Below, in pieces: positions 16,813 through 24,314 of a DNA stretch of 64,000 nucleotides. The stretch's first letter is position 1. Each line of letters begins with the position of its first letter. Origin of the DNA: Mycolicibacterium sp. S2-37 (GTDB lineage Bacteria; Actinomycetota; Actinomycetes; Mycobacteriales; Mycobacteriaceae); the NCBI RefSeq assembly GCF_017352375.1, contig NZ_JAFEVR010000007.1:124001-188000 (forward strand), read 5' to 3'. A program made the position numbers and the translations under genes. A model generated the notes under the pieces. The model was not told the DNA's origin and ran no database searches. It saw nothing but the letters and a program-made list of their open reading frames with translations.

Positions 16813-17881
16813 TGCCGTCTCCTGGTTGCGGTGCTGAGGTGCGGTCGGCGTCGAGGCCGGGTACGCCGAGTTCGGCCGCGAGGTGCTGCAGCGCCTCCAC
16901 GGTGCCGGGCGCCACTGCGACGCCGTGTTCGATCCGGTGCGCACGGGTGATCCACTCCGGCTCACCGGGAAGCAGGACGCGCTCGGTGCCCGGCGCGGGG
17001 GCCCCGGCATGCAGGCGGGTGCGCAGATCCTCGACGTCGCGGGTGAACGCGTCGACATCGACGAAGGTGGCCGTCTTCACGGCGATCAGGACGGTGCCGA
17101 AGGTGCCGTCGTATCCCGGCGCGCTCGCCGAACCCGTGCCGCTCAGCAGGCCGGCCACGACATCGGCGATGAGGCCGAGTCCGTAGCCCTTGTGCCCCCC
17201 GAACGGCAGCAGTGCGCCGCCGGCGTAGAAGTCGGCCGGATCGGTCGTCGGCTCACCGTTCGCGTCGAGAATCAGCCCCCCGGGCACCTGCTGGCCGGAC
17301 GCCCGGGCCACGGCCAGCTTGCCCTCGGCGGTGGCCGAGGTCGCGAAGTCCACCACCAGCGGTGGCGCACCGTCGGCGACCGGCGCAGCCCACGCGAACG
17401 GATTGGTGCCCAGCATGCGCTCGCGCCCGCCCCACGGCGCCACCGTGGGGTCGGCGTTGGCCATGGCCAATGCGACGTGACCGGCTGCGGCCGCCTGCTC
17501 GACGTACTCCCCCAGCCGTCCGACGTGCTGGCAGTGCCGCAGGACGGCGATGGCGATGCTGGTCTGCTCGACGCGGCGGATCAGTTCCTCGGTGGCCATT
17601 CGGGCGGTCAACTGGCCGAACGTGTTCCGCCCGTCCACGACGACCACGGCGGGCGGTGTCCCTTCGACCAGGGTCGGCTCGGCGGTCACCTGCAGGGTGT
17701 CCGCGCGCGCCAGCGCCGCGTAGGGGACCAGCCGCCGGACGCCGTGGGAGTCGTGGCCGCGCAGATCCGATTCGACAAGGGACTCGGCGATCACCGCGGC
17801 ATGCGTCGAGGGCGTGCCCAGGGCGATCAGCACCTGAGTCGCGAAGGTGGTGAGGTCGGCGGCGGACCAGCGGCGTGACAC
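16805..17881 (-). CDS. Ldh2/MDH2-family NAD(P)-dependent oxidoreductase
   Basis: A 358-residue protein of the malate/L-lactate dehydrogenase family 2, whose members reduce 2-keto acids such as 2,3-diketo-gulonate, ureidoglycolate precursors or sulfopyruvate. Recognisable blocks are ESDLRGHDSHGVRR, TNPFAWAAP, VVDFATSATAEGK and PFGGHKGYGLGL. It is the first gene of the five-gene minus-strand operon and is probably the entry step for the imported sugar acid. GTG 17881 has GGGAG six bases upstream. A perfect palindrome just ahead of it (17902-17914) is a likely regulator site. Confidence 0.83.
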   Translation of the reverse strand: MSRRWSAADLTTFATQVLIALGTPSTHAAVIAESLVESDLRGHDSHGVRRLVPYAALARADTLQVTAEPTLVEGTPPAVVVVDGRNTFGQLTARMATEELIRRVEQTSIAIAVLRHCQHVGRLGEYVEQAAAAGHVALAMANADPTVAPWGGRERMLGTNPFAWAAPVADGAPPLVVDFATSATAEGKLAVARASGQQVPGGLILDANGEPTTDPADFYAGGALLPFGGHKGYGLGLIADVVAGLLSGTGSASAPGYDGTFGTVLIAVKTATFVDVDAFTRDVEDLRTRLHAGAPAPGTERVLLPGEPEWITRAHRIEHGVAVAPGTVEALQHLAAELGVPGLDADRTSAPQPGDGNE

Positions 17882-17901
17882 GGGCTCCCGTTCTGTTGGA
17901 C

Positions 17902-17914
17902 GGAACAGCGTTCC
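17902..17914. promoter_or_regulatory. Palindrome GGAAC-AGC-GTTCC, candidate IclR operator
   Basis: The perfect five-base inverted repeat lies 21 bases upstream of the Ldh2-type start, at the head of the operon that ends with the iclR gene. A close partial match (11 of 12 bases to GACGGAACACCG) occurs at 11048-11059 near the start of the divergent aldolase gene. Confidence 0.45.
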
Positions 17915-17991
17915 ATTCCACGGTATCGGAAGTCGGCAGCGATGTGAAGGGGACCACAGCTCGCGCAGGCCCCACCGGATCGGCCGAGAGC

Positions 17992-18834
17992 TCAGCGCAC
18001 TCTCGGAACACGGACCTCCGGCGTCGGGCCGACCGGTCGCACAGCGCTCCATCGACCGGCGATCAGCAGGACGCCGACGACCGGCACCATCGCCGCGATG
18101 TAGAGCAGGGTGCTCGTCGTGACCGACAGCGCCGACTCGGTGAGGATCTCCAGACCGGCTGCCACCACGAGGTTTCCGCCGCCGTGCACGATGGTCGACG
18201 GCCACACCGAGCCGCTGCGGCCCCAGACGAATCCGATGACGAACTCCAGCAGAATCGACAGCGGCACCCACAGCAGCATGGCGATCACGGCCTCACCGGC
18301 GTCGACGTGGGCACCGAAGTACCCCACCCACGGCAGCGGCCAGTGCCAGACACCCCACACGAGCCCGGTGAGGAACGTGGTGGCGACGGGCCGGCCGGGT
18401 AACAGCCGGTCCCGCAGATACGCCGTCCAGCCGAATTCCTCCCCGAAGAAGATCGGTGCCGCGAGCACCGGAATGGCGGGGATGGCCACGAGGAACAGCA
18501 CATGGTCCGACCAGTCCGTCGTGGTGGGGCTCCAGTAGCCGGCCGCCCAGGCCAGGCTCAGCGCGATGACCAGAAACACCGGGGACACCGCCACCGCGAA
18601 CACGTAGGTGCGCCAGTGCCGGCGCAGCCGCGGGCGCAGACCCGCGTCGGCGAAGCCCTCACGGGTGACCCGGTAGCGGACGATCGTCGCCGCCAGCGCC
18701 GGGATGAACGCCGCGGTGATCAGTTGGATCACCGGATCGTCCATGCTCGCTCCGGCCGCAGCGACGGCCGCCCACGCCAGCCACGCCGGGAGGAACGCCA
18801 GCACCAGATAGCTCACCACCCCGCGCGATGTCAT
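17992..18834 (-). CDS. CPBP-family intramembrane metalloprotease (CAAX protease/Abi type)
   Basis: A 280-residue membrane protein with about eight hydrophobic segments. It carries the family motif EExxxxxxR as GEEFGWTAYLR (Glu132, Glu133, Arg141), then HW in VWGVWHWPL (His164) and a further His in TIVHGGGN. Those residues form the buried metal site of CPBP/Rce1-type proteases. ATG 18834 is chosen because the hydrophobic N-terminus begins there; an upstream frame extends to 18888. Substrate unknown. It is separated from the sugar-acid operon by about 110 bases and seems functionally independent. Confidence 0.83.
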   Translation of the reverse strand: MTSRGVVSYLVLAFLPAWLAWAAVAAAGASMDDPVIQLITAAFIPALAATIVRYRVTREGFADAGLRPRLRRHWRTYVFAVAVSPVFLVIALSLAWAAGYWSPTTTDWSDHVLFLVAIPAIPVLAAPIFFGEEFGWTAYLRDRLLPGRPVATTFLTGLVWGVWHWPLPWVGYFGAHVDAGEAVIAMLLWVPLSILLEFVIGFVWGRSGSVWPSTIVHGGGNLVVAAGLEILTESALSVTTSTLLYIAAMVPVVGVLLIAGRWSAVRPVGPTPEVRVPRVR

Positions 18835-18914
18835 GAGTGGATTGCACACCGCCGTCCGGGTGCGGAACGAGCCGGCCGGCCCCGGCACCGACGTGGGGGC
18901 CGTCCCCCAGGACG

Positions 18915-19595
18915 TCAGCCGGTCTCGGTCAGACGGGCGGCCGCGTAGTCCGCTGCCTGATCGGTCATCGGGCCGTTGTAGGTGGCGGGGTTGTGCACAG
19001 CGAAGTTCAACCCGTCCGAACAGACCGGGTCCTCGGGCGCACAGAGCTCGATCGTCTTGGCCTCGTACTGAGGTCCGATGACGACCGGGGGCTCACCGAG
19101 GAAGTTCATCGCGCGGACGTTCGGGAGCCCGAACAGCGCGACCGCGGCGACGTGCTCGGCGATGTCGGGCTGCAACGGTTTCGGCACGGTGGCGGGGTCG
19201 ACCCCGTCGGGCACCGTCTCCGACGTCACGAAGCCCATGACCGCGGCACCCTGCGAATAGCCGCCGAGAACCATCTTCGTGTCCGGGCAGGTGTCCGCCA
19301 CGTGCAGAACCCGCGCCCCAGCGTCCCTGACGCCGTCCACGCCGGTGGCCCACTGGTCGATGGCGGGGTAGTTGACCGGGTACACCGCCAGGCTCTGGTC
19401 GCCGATCCGGCCGCGGAGCGCATCGACGAAGGCCTGGCCGGTGGGCCCGACACCGGGCGGCTCGTTGGTCCCGCGGGCGAACAGCACCTCGACGTCGGGA
19501 CACGGCTGGGCCGAGGCGACCGCGACCGTTCCCACCGGACCCATCAGTGAGGTGACCGTGGCGGTGATCGCGAGGACGGCAATATCGAGGCGCAC
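18915..19595 (-). CDS. Secreted cutinase-family esterase
   Basis: 226 residues with a Sec signal peptide (hydrophobic residues 5-28, likely cleaved after VASA). The mature alpha/beta-hydrolase has cutinase hallmarks: CPDVEVLFARGT near its start, nucleophile Ser114 in GYSQG, Asp189 between cysteines 185 and 192 (CAPEDPVC), and His201 in FAVHNPATY. Mycobacterial cutinase-like proteins hydrolyse lipid esters rather than cutin. GTG 19595 is preceded by GGAG eleven bases upstream and by a clear promoter at 19650-19679. Confidence 0.9.
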   Translation of the reverse strand: MRLDIAVLAITATVTSLMGPVGTVAVASAQPCPDVEVLFARGTNEPPGVGPTGQAFVDALRGRIGDQSLAVYPVNYPAIDQWATGVDGVRDAGARVLHVADTCPDTKMVLGGYSQGAAVMGFVTSETVPDGVDPATVPKPLQPDIAEHVAAVALFGLPNVRAMNFLGEPPVVIGPQYEAKTIELCAPEDPVCSDGLNFAVHNPATYNGPMTDQAADYAAARLTETG

Positions 19596-19649
19596 GAAAG
19601 ACTCCGTTCTGCTCCGGGACCGTGGGACACGCGCCGGCCCGACAGCAGC

Positions 19650-19679
19650 ATTATCGTTAGTTCAACTACGTAAGCGCAA
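19650..19679 (-). promoter_or_regulatory. Promoter of the cutinase gene with central palindrome
   Basis: On the minus strand TTGCGC (19679-19674) and GATAAT (19655-19650) are separated by 18 bases. The perfect palindrome TAGTT-C-AACTA (19658-19668) lies inside the spacer, a position where a bound repressor would block polymerase. Confidence 0.5.
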
Positions 19680-19773
19680 CCGGTATCTCTATGGTGCGGC
19701 CCACCGAAGCCAACGCCGCGCAGGACCGCCGTCATTCCACGATGACGCGAGTGAGGGCGTCCAGCGGGCGAAT

Positions 19774-20820
19774 TCAGCGGCGAGCCGACCGCACCGCCGC
19801 GGTGTCCCCGCCGAGCGTCAGCGCCGCGTCCGAGGCCACCTTGTCGTAGGGCTCGCCGAGAGAGATACGGCTGACCCGTTCCAGCCGGTCGAACTCCTCG
19901 CCGTCCAGGCGTACCGTCGTCGCCGCCAGATAGGAGCGCAGCTGCTCCGGCGATCGGGGACCGACCACCGGAACCAATGCGGTCGTCGACCGCCGTCCAC
20001 GTTCCAGCAGCCACGCGACCGCCACTTCGGCTGCAGCGCAGCCCTTCTCGCCCGCAATCGCCAGCACCTCGTCGACGACCGCGGTCTTGCGGCCACCGTC
20101 CTCGGTGTGCACGAGCCGGTTCCAGTCGGTGAGCCTGCCGGTCGATCCGGACCGGTACTTGCCGGTGAGCAGCCCGCCGCCGAGCGGGGACCACAGCGCC
20201 GCGCCCAGGCCCAGCGCCTCGGCCATCGGCAGGTTCTCGCGGTCGCCGCTGCGCTCGACCAGGCTGTACTCGAACTGGATACCGGCGATGGGCGCCGACC
20301 CGCGCAGTTCGGCGAGGGTGGCGGCGCGGCTGGTCAGCCACGCCGGGCAGTTCGACAGCCCGACGTAGAGCACCTTGCCGGCGCGGACCAGATCGTCGAA
20401 GGCACGCACGGTCTCGTCGACCGGGGTGATGCCGTCCGGGAAATGCAGCCACAGCAGGTCGATCCAGTCGGTCCGCAACCGGCGCAGGCTGCCCTCCACC
20501 GAGCGGACCATCGCGCGCCTGCTCGCGCCGGTGTGGACGACGCCGCTGCCGTCGGGTCCGCCGATGCCGAACTTGGTGGCGACGACGACGTCGTCGCGCC
20601 GGCCGGTCAGCAGGGACCCCAGGATCTCCTCCGACTCGCCGACCTGGTAGCTGGCCGCGGTGTCGACGAATGTGCCTCCGGCAGCGGTGAACTGGTCGAA
20701 CACCGTGCGCGCGACGCCCGCGTCGGCGCCGTAGCCCCATCGACTGCCGAAGTTGGCCGCGCCGAGCGCGATCTCCGAGACCCGCAGCCCGTTGTTCCGT
20801 CCGAAGGTGAGGTACTGCAT
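19774..20820 (-). CDS. Aldo/keto reductase
   Basis: A 348-residue AKR-superfamily oxidoreductase of the YajO/PdxI-like group (NAD(P)H-dependent, TIM barrel). It starts with LRVSEIALGAANFG, has the catalytic Asp and Tyr in FVDTAASYQVGESE, a Lys in VVATKFG, His in LLWLHFPD, and a C-terminal cofactor-binding region VPVVGPRSPEQL. ATG 20820 begins at MQYLTFGR, the usual family N-terminus. It lies 39 bases after the amidohydrolase gene on the same strand. The substrate cannot be told. Confidence 0.85.
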   Translation of the reverse strand: MQYLTFGRNNGLRVSEIALGAANFGSRWGYGADAGVARTVFDQFTAAGGTFVDTAASYQVGESEEILGSLLTGRRDDVVVATKFGIGGPDGSGVVHTGASRRAMVRSVEGSLRRLRTDWIDLLWLHFPDGITPVDETVRAFDDLVRAGKVLYVGLSNCPAWLTSRAATLAELRGSAPIAGIQFEYSLVERSGDRENLPMAEALGLGAALWSPLGGGLLTGKYRSGSTGRLTDWNRLVHTEDGGRKTAVVDEVLAIAGEKGCAAAEVAVAWLLERGRRSTTALVPVVGPRSPEQLRSYLAATTVRLDGEEFDRLERVSRISLGEPYDKVASDAALTLGGDTAAVRSARR

Positions 20821-20859
20821 GCCACCGACCGTACCCCTGCTGGGTATAGCTGGCAATAC

Positions 20860-22146
20860 TCAGATGTGGTGGACCACCGCACCGGCCACGACCGTCGCCG
20901 TCACCAGCTCCGCATCCAACTCGGCGAGCACCTCGCCCGGCGGCGCGGTCAAGAGCAGCAGATCCCCCGGCTCACCCGGGCCCACCGTGCGCGGGGCCGC
21001 CGGCCGGTCACCGGATCCGGTGAACATCGTCAGAGCCGCAGCGGCGGTGATTCTCTCGGCAGGACCGAGGACGGCGCCTCCGGGCGTGCGGCGGTGCACC
21101 GCCGCGCGCATCGCGGCCCACGGATCCCCGTGGCCGAACGGCGTGTCGGTGGACAGCGCGACGGGGACGCCGGCCTCGAGGAGTGTGGCGACCCGCCACA
21201 GCTCGTCGTGCTCGCCGGCGGGCACCTCGACGAGATACCGGTCGCCGCGCTCGGCGACGAAGTTGGGCTGGGTGACGACGGTGACGCCGGCCTGGGCCAG
21301 ATCGGCCACGCAGTCGTCGGGGACGATAGCCGCGTGTTCGATCCGGTCGCGCGCGTGCCCGCCGGCGATCCGCAGCGCGGCCAGGGTGACCACGAGTTGT
21401 GCGGCGGTGACGCAGTGCACCGCGACCGGTGTGTCGAGTGCGTGCCTGGCCCGGATCCAGTCGGCCAGCTCGTCGAGATCGAGGGCGTCATCGTGCAGGA
21501 TCCGCTTGCCCGGTGCGAGTGTGTGGACCCGTTGCACGAGTTCGCCGGACCCACGCGGGGTATCGAGGTCGCCGGGATCCAGATCCGGTGTGGCGTCGGT
21601 GATCCCGGTCACGCCGTATTCCAGCAGACGTCGGCTCCAGTCTCCCAGCCGGAGCTCCCGTCGGTCGGTGCTCCAGGTGGGGTCGGCGCTGCGCAGCCGG
21701 CCGTCGGGATGATCGGCGAGACCGAGCTCGCGCAGCCCCGCCGAGTTGACCATCCACAGCACCCCGGTCCGATGCTGGATCCGGACCGGAACGCGGGGTG
21801 CGATCTGGTCGAGAGTGCGGCGGTCCAGCTCGCCGGCCGCGGCTTCGTGGTAGTCGATGCCGCGGATCCATCCGTCGTCCCCGGGCGCCGCCGCCTGCAG
21901 CGCCCGGCCCAGCTCTGTGCGGTCGGCGACCACCCCCGGCCCGACCCGCACCGACCCGGATGTCGCGGCCGCCGAATGGATGTGGACGTGGTGATCGTGC
22001 AGGCCCGGCAGCACCGTCATACCTGCCGCGTCGAACACCTCCTCGCCGGGCCGCTGCGTGAGGGTCTCGGCGACCTCGCCGATCCGGTCGGCCACCCGGA
22101 TGTCGACGCGGCGGCCGTCGAGCAGCGTGGCGCGCTTGATCAGCAT
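20860..22146 (-). CDS. YtcJ-like amidohydrolase (amidohydrolase family 3)
   Basis: A 428-residue metal-dependent hydrolase. The first metal ligands lie in LHDHHVHIH (residues 49-57), with a later His in VAVHC, DRIEHAA and an Asp in VALSTDTPFG, the normal order for the amidohydrolase superfamily. Members hydrolyse N-acyl amino acids, cyclic amides or similar bonds. The N-terminal strand region (about 1-45) and the C-terminal strands form the small beta-sandwich typical of YtcJ-like enzymes. It overlaps the 3' end of the CoA-transferase gene by seven bases, suggesting one transcript. Substrate unknown. Confidence 0.82.
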   Translation of the reverse strand: MLIKRATLLDGRRVDIRVADRIGEVAETLTQRPGEEVFDAAGMTVLPGLHDHHVHIHSAAATSGSVRVGPGVVADRTELGRALQAAAPGDDGWIRGIDYHEAAAGELDRRTLDQIAPRVPVRIQHRTGVLWMVNSAGLRELGLADHPDGRLRSADPTWSTDRRELRLGDWSRRLLEYGVTGITDATPDLDPGDLDTPRGSGELVQRVHTLAPGKRILHDDALDLDELADWIRARHALDTPVAVHCVTAAQLVVTLAALRIAGGHARDRIEHAAIVPDDCVADLAQAGVTVVTQPNFVAERGDRYLVEVPAGEHDELWRVATLLEAGVPVALSTDTPFGHGDPWAAMRAAVHRRTPGGAVLGPAERITAAAALTMFTGSGDRPAAPRTVGPGEPGDLLLLTAPPGEVLAELDAELVTATVVAGAVVHHI

Positions 22147-23231
22147 GTCCCAGAGCGCTTTTCGATGATGTCGCGGACCGCCGGGTTATCCCGTCCGAGC
22201 TGGGCGGCGGGTCTCGGCAGGTGCGGTGGGCACGGGGTGAGGTCGGCCTCGCCCGCGGGTGTCAACGCGGCGTATCCCGCCGCGACACCGGCCATCGCGA
22301 GCTCGATCAGTTCGCCGCCGCCGGTGCGCACCGATTCGATCACGCAGACGGCCGCCTGCAGCCCGGTGAGTGGATCGGCGATCGCGTCACCGACGAACGC
22401 GGGCCCGTCTCCGATCAGTCCGCCCGCGACCGCGGCATCGTCGCCGAACGCCACCCATTCCCCGCGCTCCCCCACCGCGCCGTGCCCGGTGATGCGCACC
22501 CAGACCCGGCCGTCCCGCGCGGGTACCTGCTCGGCGCCCAGGCCCCGGCGGGCCAGGGCGGCCGGGCGCGATCCCTCGACGACCACATCGGCCACCGCGA
22601 GCAGTCCGCGGACATCCGGGTGGGTCAGATCGGCCGCGAAACTCAGCTTCCCGGTGTTCATCCAGTCGAAGAAGGCGGCCGAACCCGAACGGGTGCCGTC
22701 GGGCCGCGCCGGACTCTCCACCTTGACCACCGTGGCACCGGCCTGCGCGAGCAACCGGCCGCACAGCGGGCCCGCCCACATCGAGGCCAGCTCGACCACC
22801 AACAGCTCGCGCAGCGGCCGCTGCGCCGCCGGGCGGCCCAGCGGTCGGGTCACGGGCGCGGTGGGCGCCGCCTCGCCGGGAACGGCGGCGGGCAGGCCGA
22901 GCAATCTGGCCCTGGCCACGGCCTCGGAAGCGGCCCGGCGGCCCGACCAGTCGGCAATGGCCGGCCACGGATCGTCGCCGACCCGGTCGGCCTGGAGCAG
23001 CGCGGGAATCGCCGCGATGTCGTCGGGCCGGGACAGCGTCAGCGCGATCCAGCCGTCACGCGCGGGCAGCAGCCGGGACGCGGCCCCGGCGGAGATCCGG
23101 CCGGGCGCAGGCAGCCCCAGCAGACCGGCGCGACCGGTCAGCAGCTCCGTCGCGTCGACGCGGACCGGTAGCCGGTCGGCCACCCGCTGCGCGTGCGCGG
23201 GCACCGCCGCTGCCACCCGCCAGGCACTCAT
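22140..23231 (-). CDS. CaiB/BaiF family-III CoA-transferase, apparently circularly permuted
   Basis: 363 residues. Normal family members begin with the Rossmann-type PLxGxRVLDL...AGPxxxxxLADxGAxVIKVE block. Here that block (PLRELLVVELASMWAGPLC ... VVKVE) starts only at about residue 139. The first 130 residues instead resemble the usual C-terminal half, with ARDGWIALTLSRPDDIAAI and ARARLLGLPAAVP. The probable catalytic Asp is residue 286 in GDAIADPLTG. The chain ends shortly after GGGELIELAM, which is mid-protein in normal members. It therefore looks intact but permuted, not truncated. It probably moves CoA between acyl groups in the lipid or sterol metabolism of this neighbourhood. Confidence 0.72.
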   Translation of the reverse strand: MSAWRVAAAVPAHAQRVADRLPVRVDATELLTGRAGLLGLPAPGRISAGAASRLLPARDGWIALTLSRPDDIAAIPALLQADRVGDDPWPAIADWSGRRAASEAVARARLLGLPAAVPGEAAPTAPVTRPLGRPAAQRPLRELLVVELASMWAGPLCGRLLAQAGATVVKVESPARPDGTRSGSAAFFDWMNTGKLSFAADLTHPDVRGLLAVADVVVEGSRPAALARRGLGAEQVPARDGRVWVRITGHGAVGERGEWVAFGDDAAVAGGLIGDGPAFVGDAIADPLTGLQAAVCVIESVRTGGGELIELAMAGVAAGYAALTPAGEADLTPCPPHLPRPAAQLGRDNPAVRDIIEKRSGTC

Positions 23232-23259
23232 CGGTTCATTGTGCTCAGAACAGGCGTGC

Positions 23260-24246
23260 TCAGAACTGCAGGGCGGAGAACCGCCAGTCCAGTACCTGCC
23301 GGTCGTCGCCGCCGTCGTCGGCGACCGCGAACACCAGCGACCGGAGGTCGAGCACGCCCCCGCGGCCGCCGGACAGCGGCGTCGCGGCCTCCACGTGCAG
23401 TTCGCTGTAGAGCGTGTCCCCTTCGTACACCGGGCCGGTGTGATCGCAGGACCGCCACCCCAGCACCGTCACCAGATCCGGCAGGAGCCGCGTCGCCTGG
23501 GCCAGCGCCAGTCCGATGGTGTGCCCGCCGTACACCAGCCGCTGCCGGCCGAACCGCGCGTCGTGGTGGATCGCGGCGATGTTGAGGGTCAGTCGCGCCA
23601 GTTCCGGTGCGCTGCTGACAACGTCGGCGGTTCCGTGCAGCACCGCACCGGTCAGACCGGCGTCGAAGTGGGCGCCGGGCACCCGGGCACGGTAGGCCGC
23701 GGCGTCCCATTCCGCGGTCGGGTCGGGCGGCGCGACGGCGTCCGCGCCGATCGCCGACAGGTCGTCGACGTGGCCGGTGTCGACGGCGCCGTCGCTCAAC
23801 GGCAGCATCGCGCAACGGTAGAAGTCCAGGACGAGGCGGCCGAGCTGGTCGACCGTCGTCATCCGCAGGGCCGCCAGTCCGGTCGGCGCGCGGCCCGGCC
23901 TGGCCGAGTTCTGCCGTAGGCCCACCACCTCGGTACGGGTGAACAGGCTGTCGCCGATCACCGGATACCGGTGGAACACCAGACCGCGGTAGAACAGGTT
24001 CGCCTTGACCCGGTGTGTGGCCAACGTCGACTGCCCGATTGCGACATCGCAGACCAGCGCCGGATGGGCCAGCGGGACCGTCGATCCGGTGACCGCGGTC
24101 GCGAGGTCGGCGTCGAGGGTGAGCCGCAGCCGGTCACCGATGATCGAGTGGTGCACGGCGGCCGATCCGGTGGTCAGCGTCATCGTCGGCGCGGTGTCGA
24201 AGACCTGCCCGACCGCGAGGTCGTCGAAGAAGGGCCCGCCCGACAT
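23260..24246 (-). CDS. Rv0216-like double-hotdog (MaoC-type) hydratase
   Basis: 328 residues containing two hotdog folds, as in the M. tuberculosis Rv0216 family. The second half carries the R-hydratase-like loop RQRLVYGGHTIGLALA, and GPVYEGDTLYSEL is a typical hotdog strand pair. The family is thought to act on acyl-CoA thioesters. Divergence from an acyl-CoA dehydrogenase supports a beta-oxidation-type role. ATG 24246 (MSGGPFFDDL) is preferred; a TTG four codons upstream is possible. The 57-base divergent region contains repeated elements that may bind a regulator. Confidence 0.8.
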   Translation of the reverse strand: MSGGPFFDDLAVGQVFDTAPTMTLTTGSAAVHHSIIGDRLRLTLDADLATAVTGSTVPLAHPALVCDVAIGQSTLATHRVKANLFYRGLVFHRYPVIGDSLFTRTEVVGLRQNSARPGRAPTGLAALRMTTVDQLGRLVLDFYRCAMLPLSDGAVDTGHVDDLSAIGADAVAPPDPTAEWDAAAYRARVPGAHFDAGLTGAVLHGTADVVSSAPELARLTLNIAAIHHDARFGRQRLVYGGHTIGLALAQATRLLPDLVTVLGWRSCDHTGPVYEGDTLYSELHVEAATPLSGGRGGVLDLRSLVFAVADDGGDDRQVLDWRFSALQF

Positions 24247-24314
24247 ATGGCCGTACAAAGTCACAGCTGACGACTCTGGCAGCGGCGCGAGCTGTGTGTC
24301 AACATGGCCGTACA
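24247..24314. promoter_or_regulatory. Divergent Rv0216-type/fadE control region with repeated ATGGCCGTACA
   Basis: ATGGCCGTACA occurs at 24247-24257 and again at 24304-24314, adjoining CATATG on the left side of the first copy and the right side of the second. Between them lies an inverted repeat CACAGCT (24262-24268) / AGCTGTG (24290-24296). The symmetry around both start codons suggests operators for the GntR regulator encoded after fadE. Confidence 0.45.

Noticed and set aside
19372..23919. A 1515-codon open frame on the plus strand
   Set aside because: It lies opposite the cutinase, AKR, amidohydrolase and CoA-transferase genes, has no family motif and is Arg/Pro/Ala-rich, as expected for a high-GC antisense frame.
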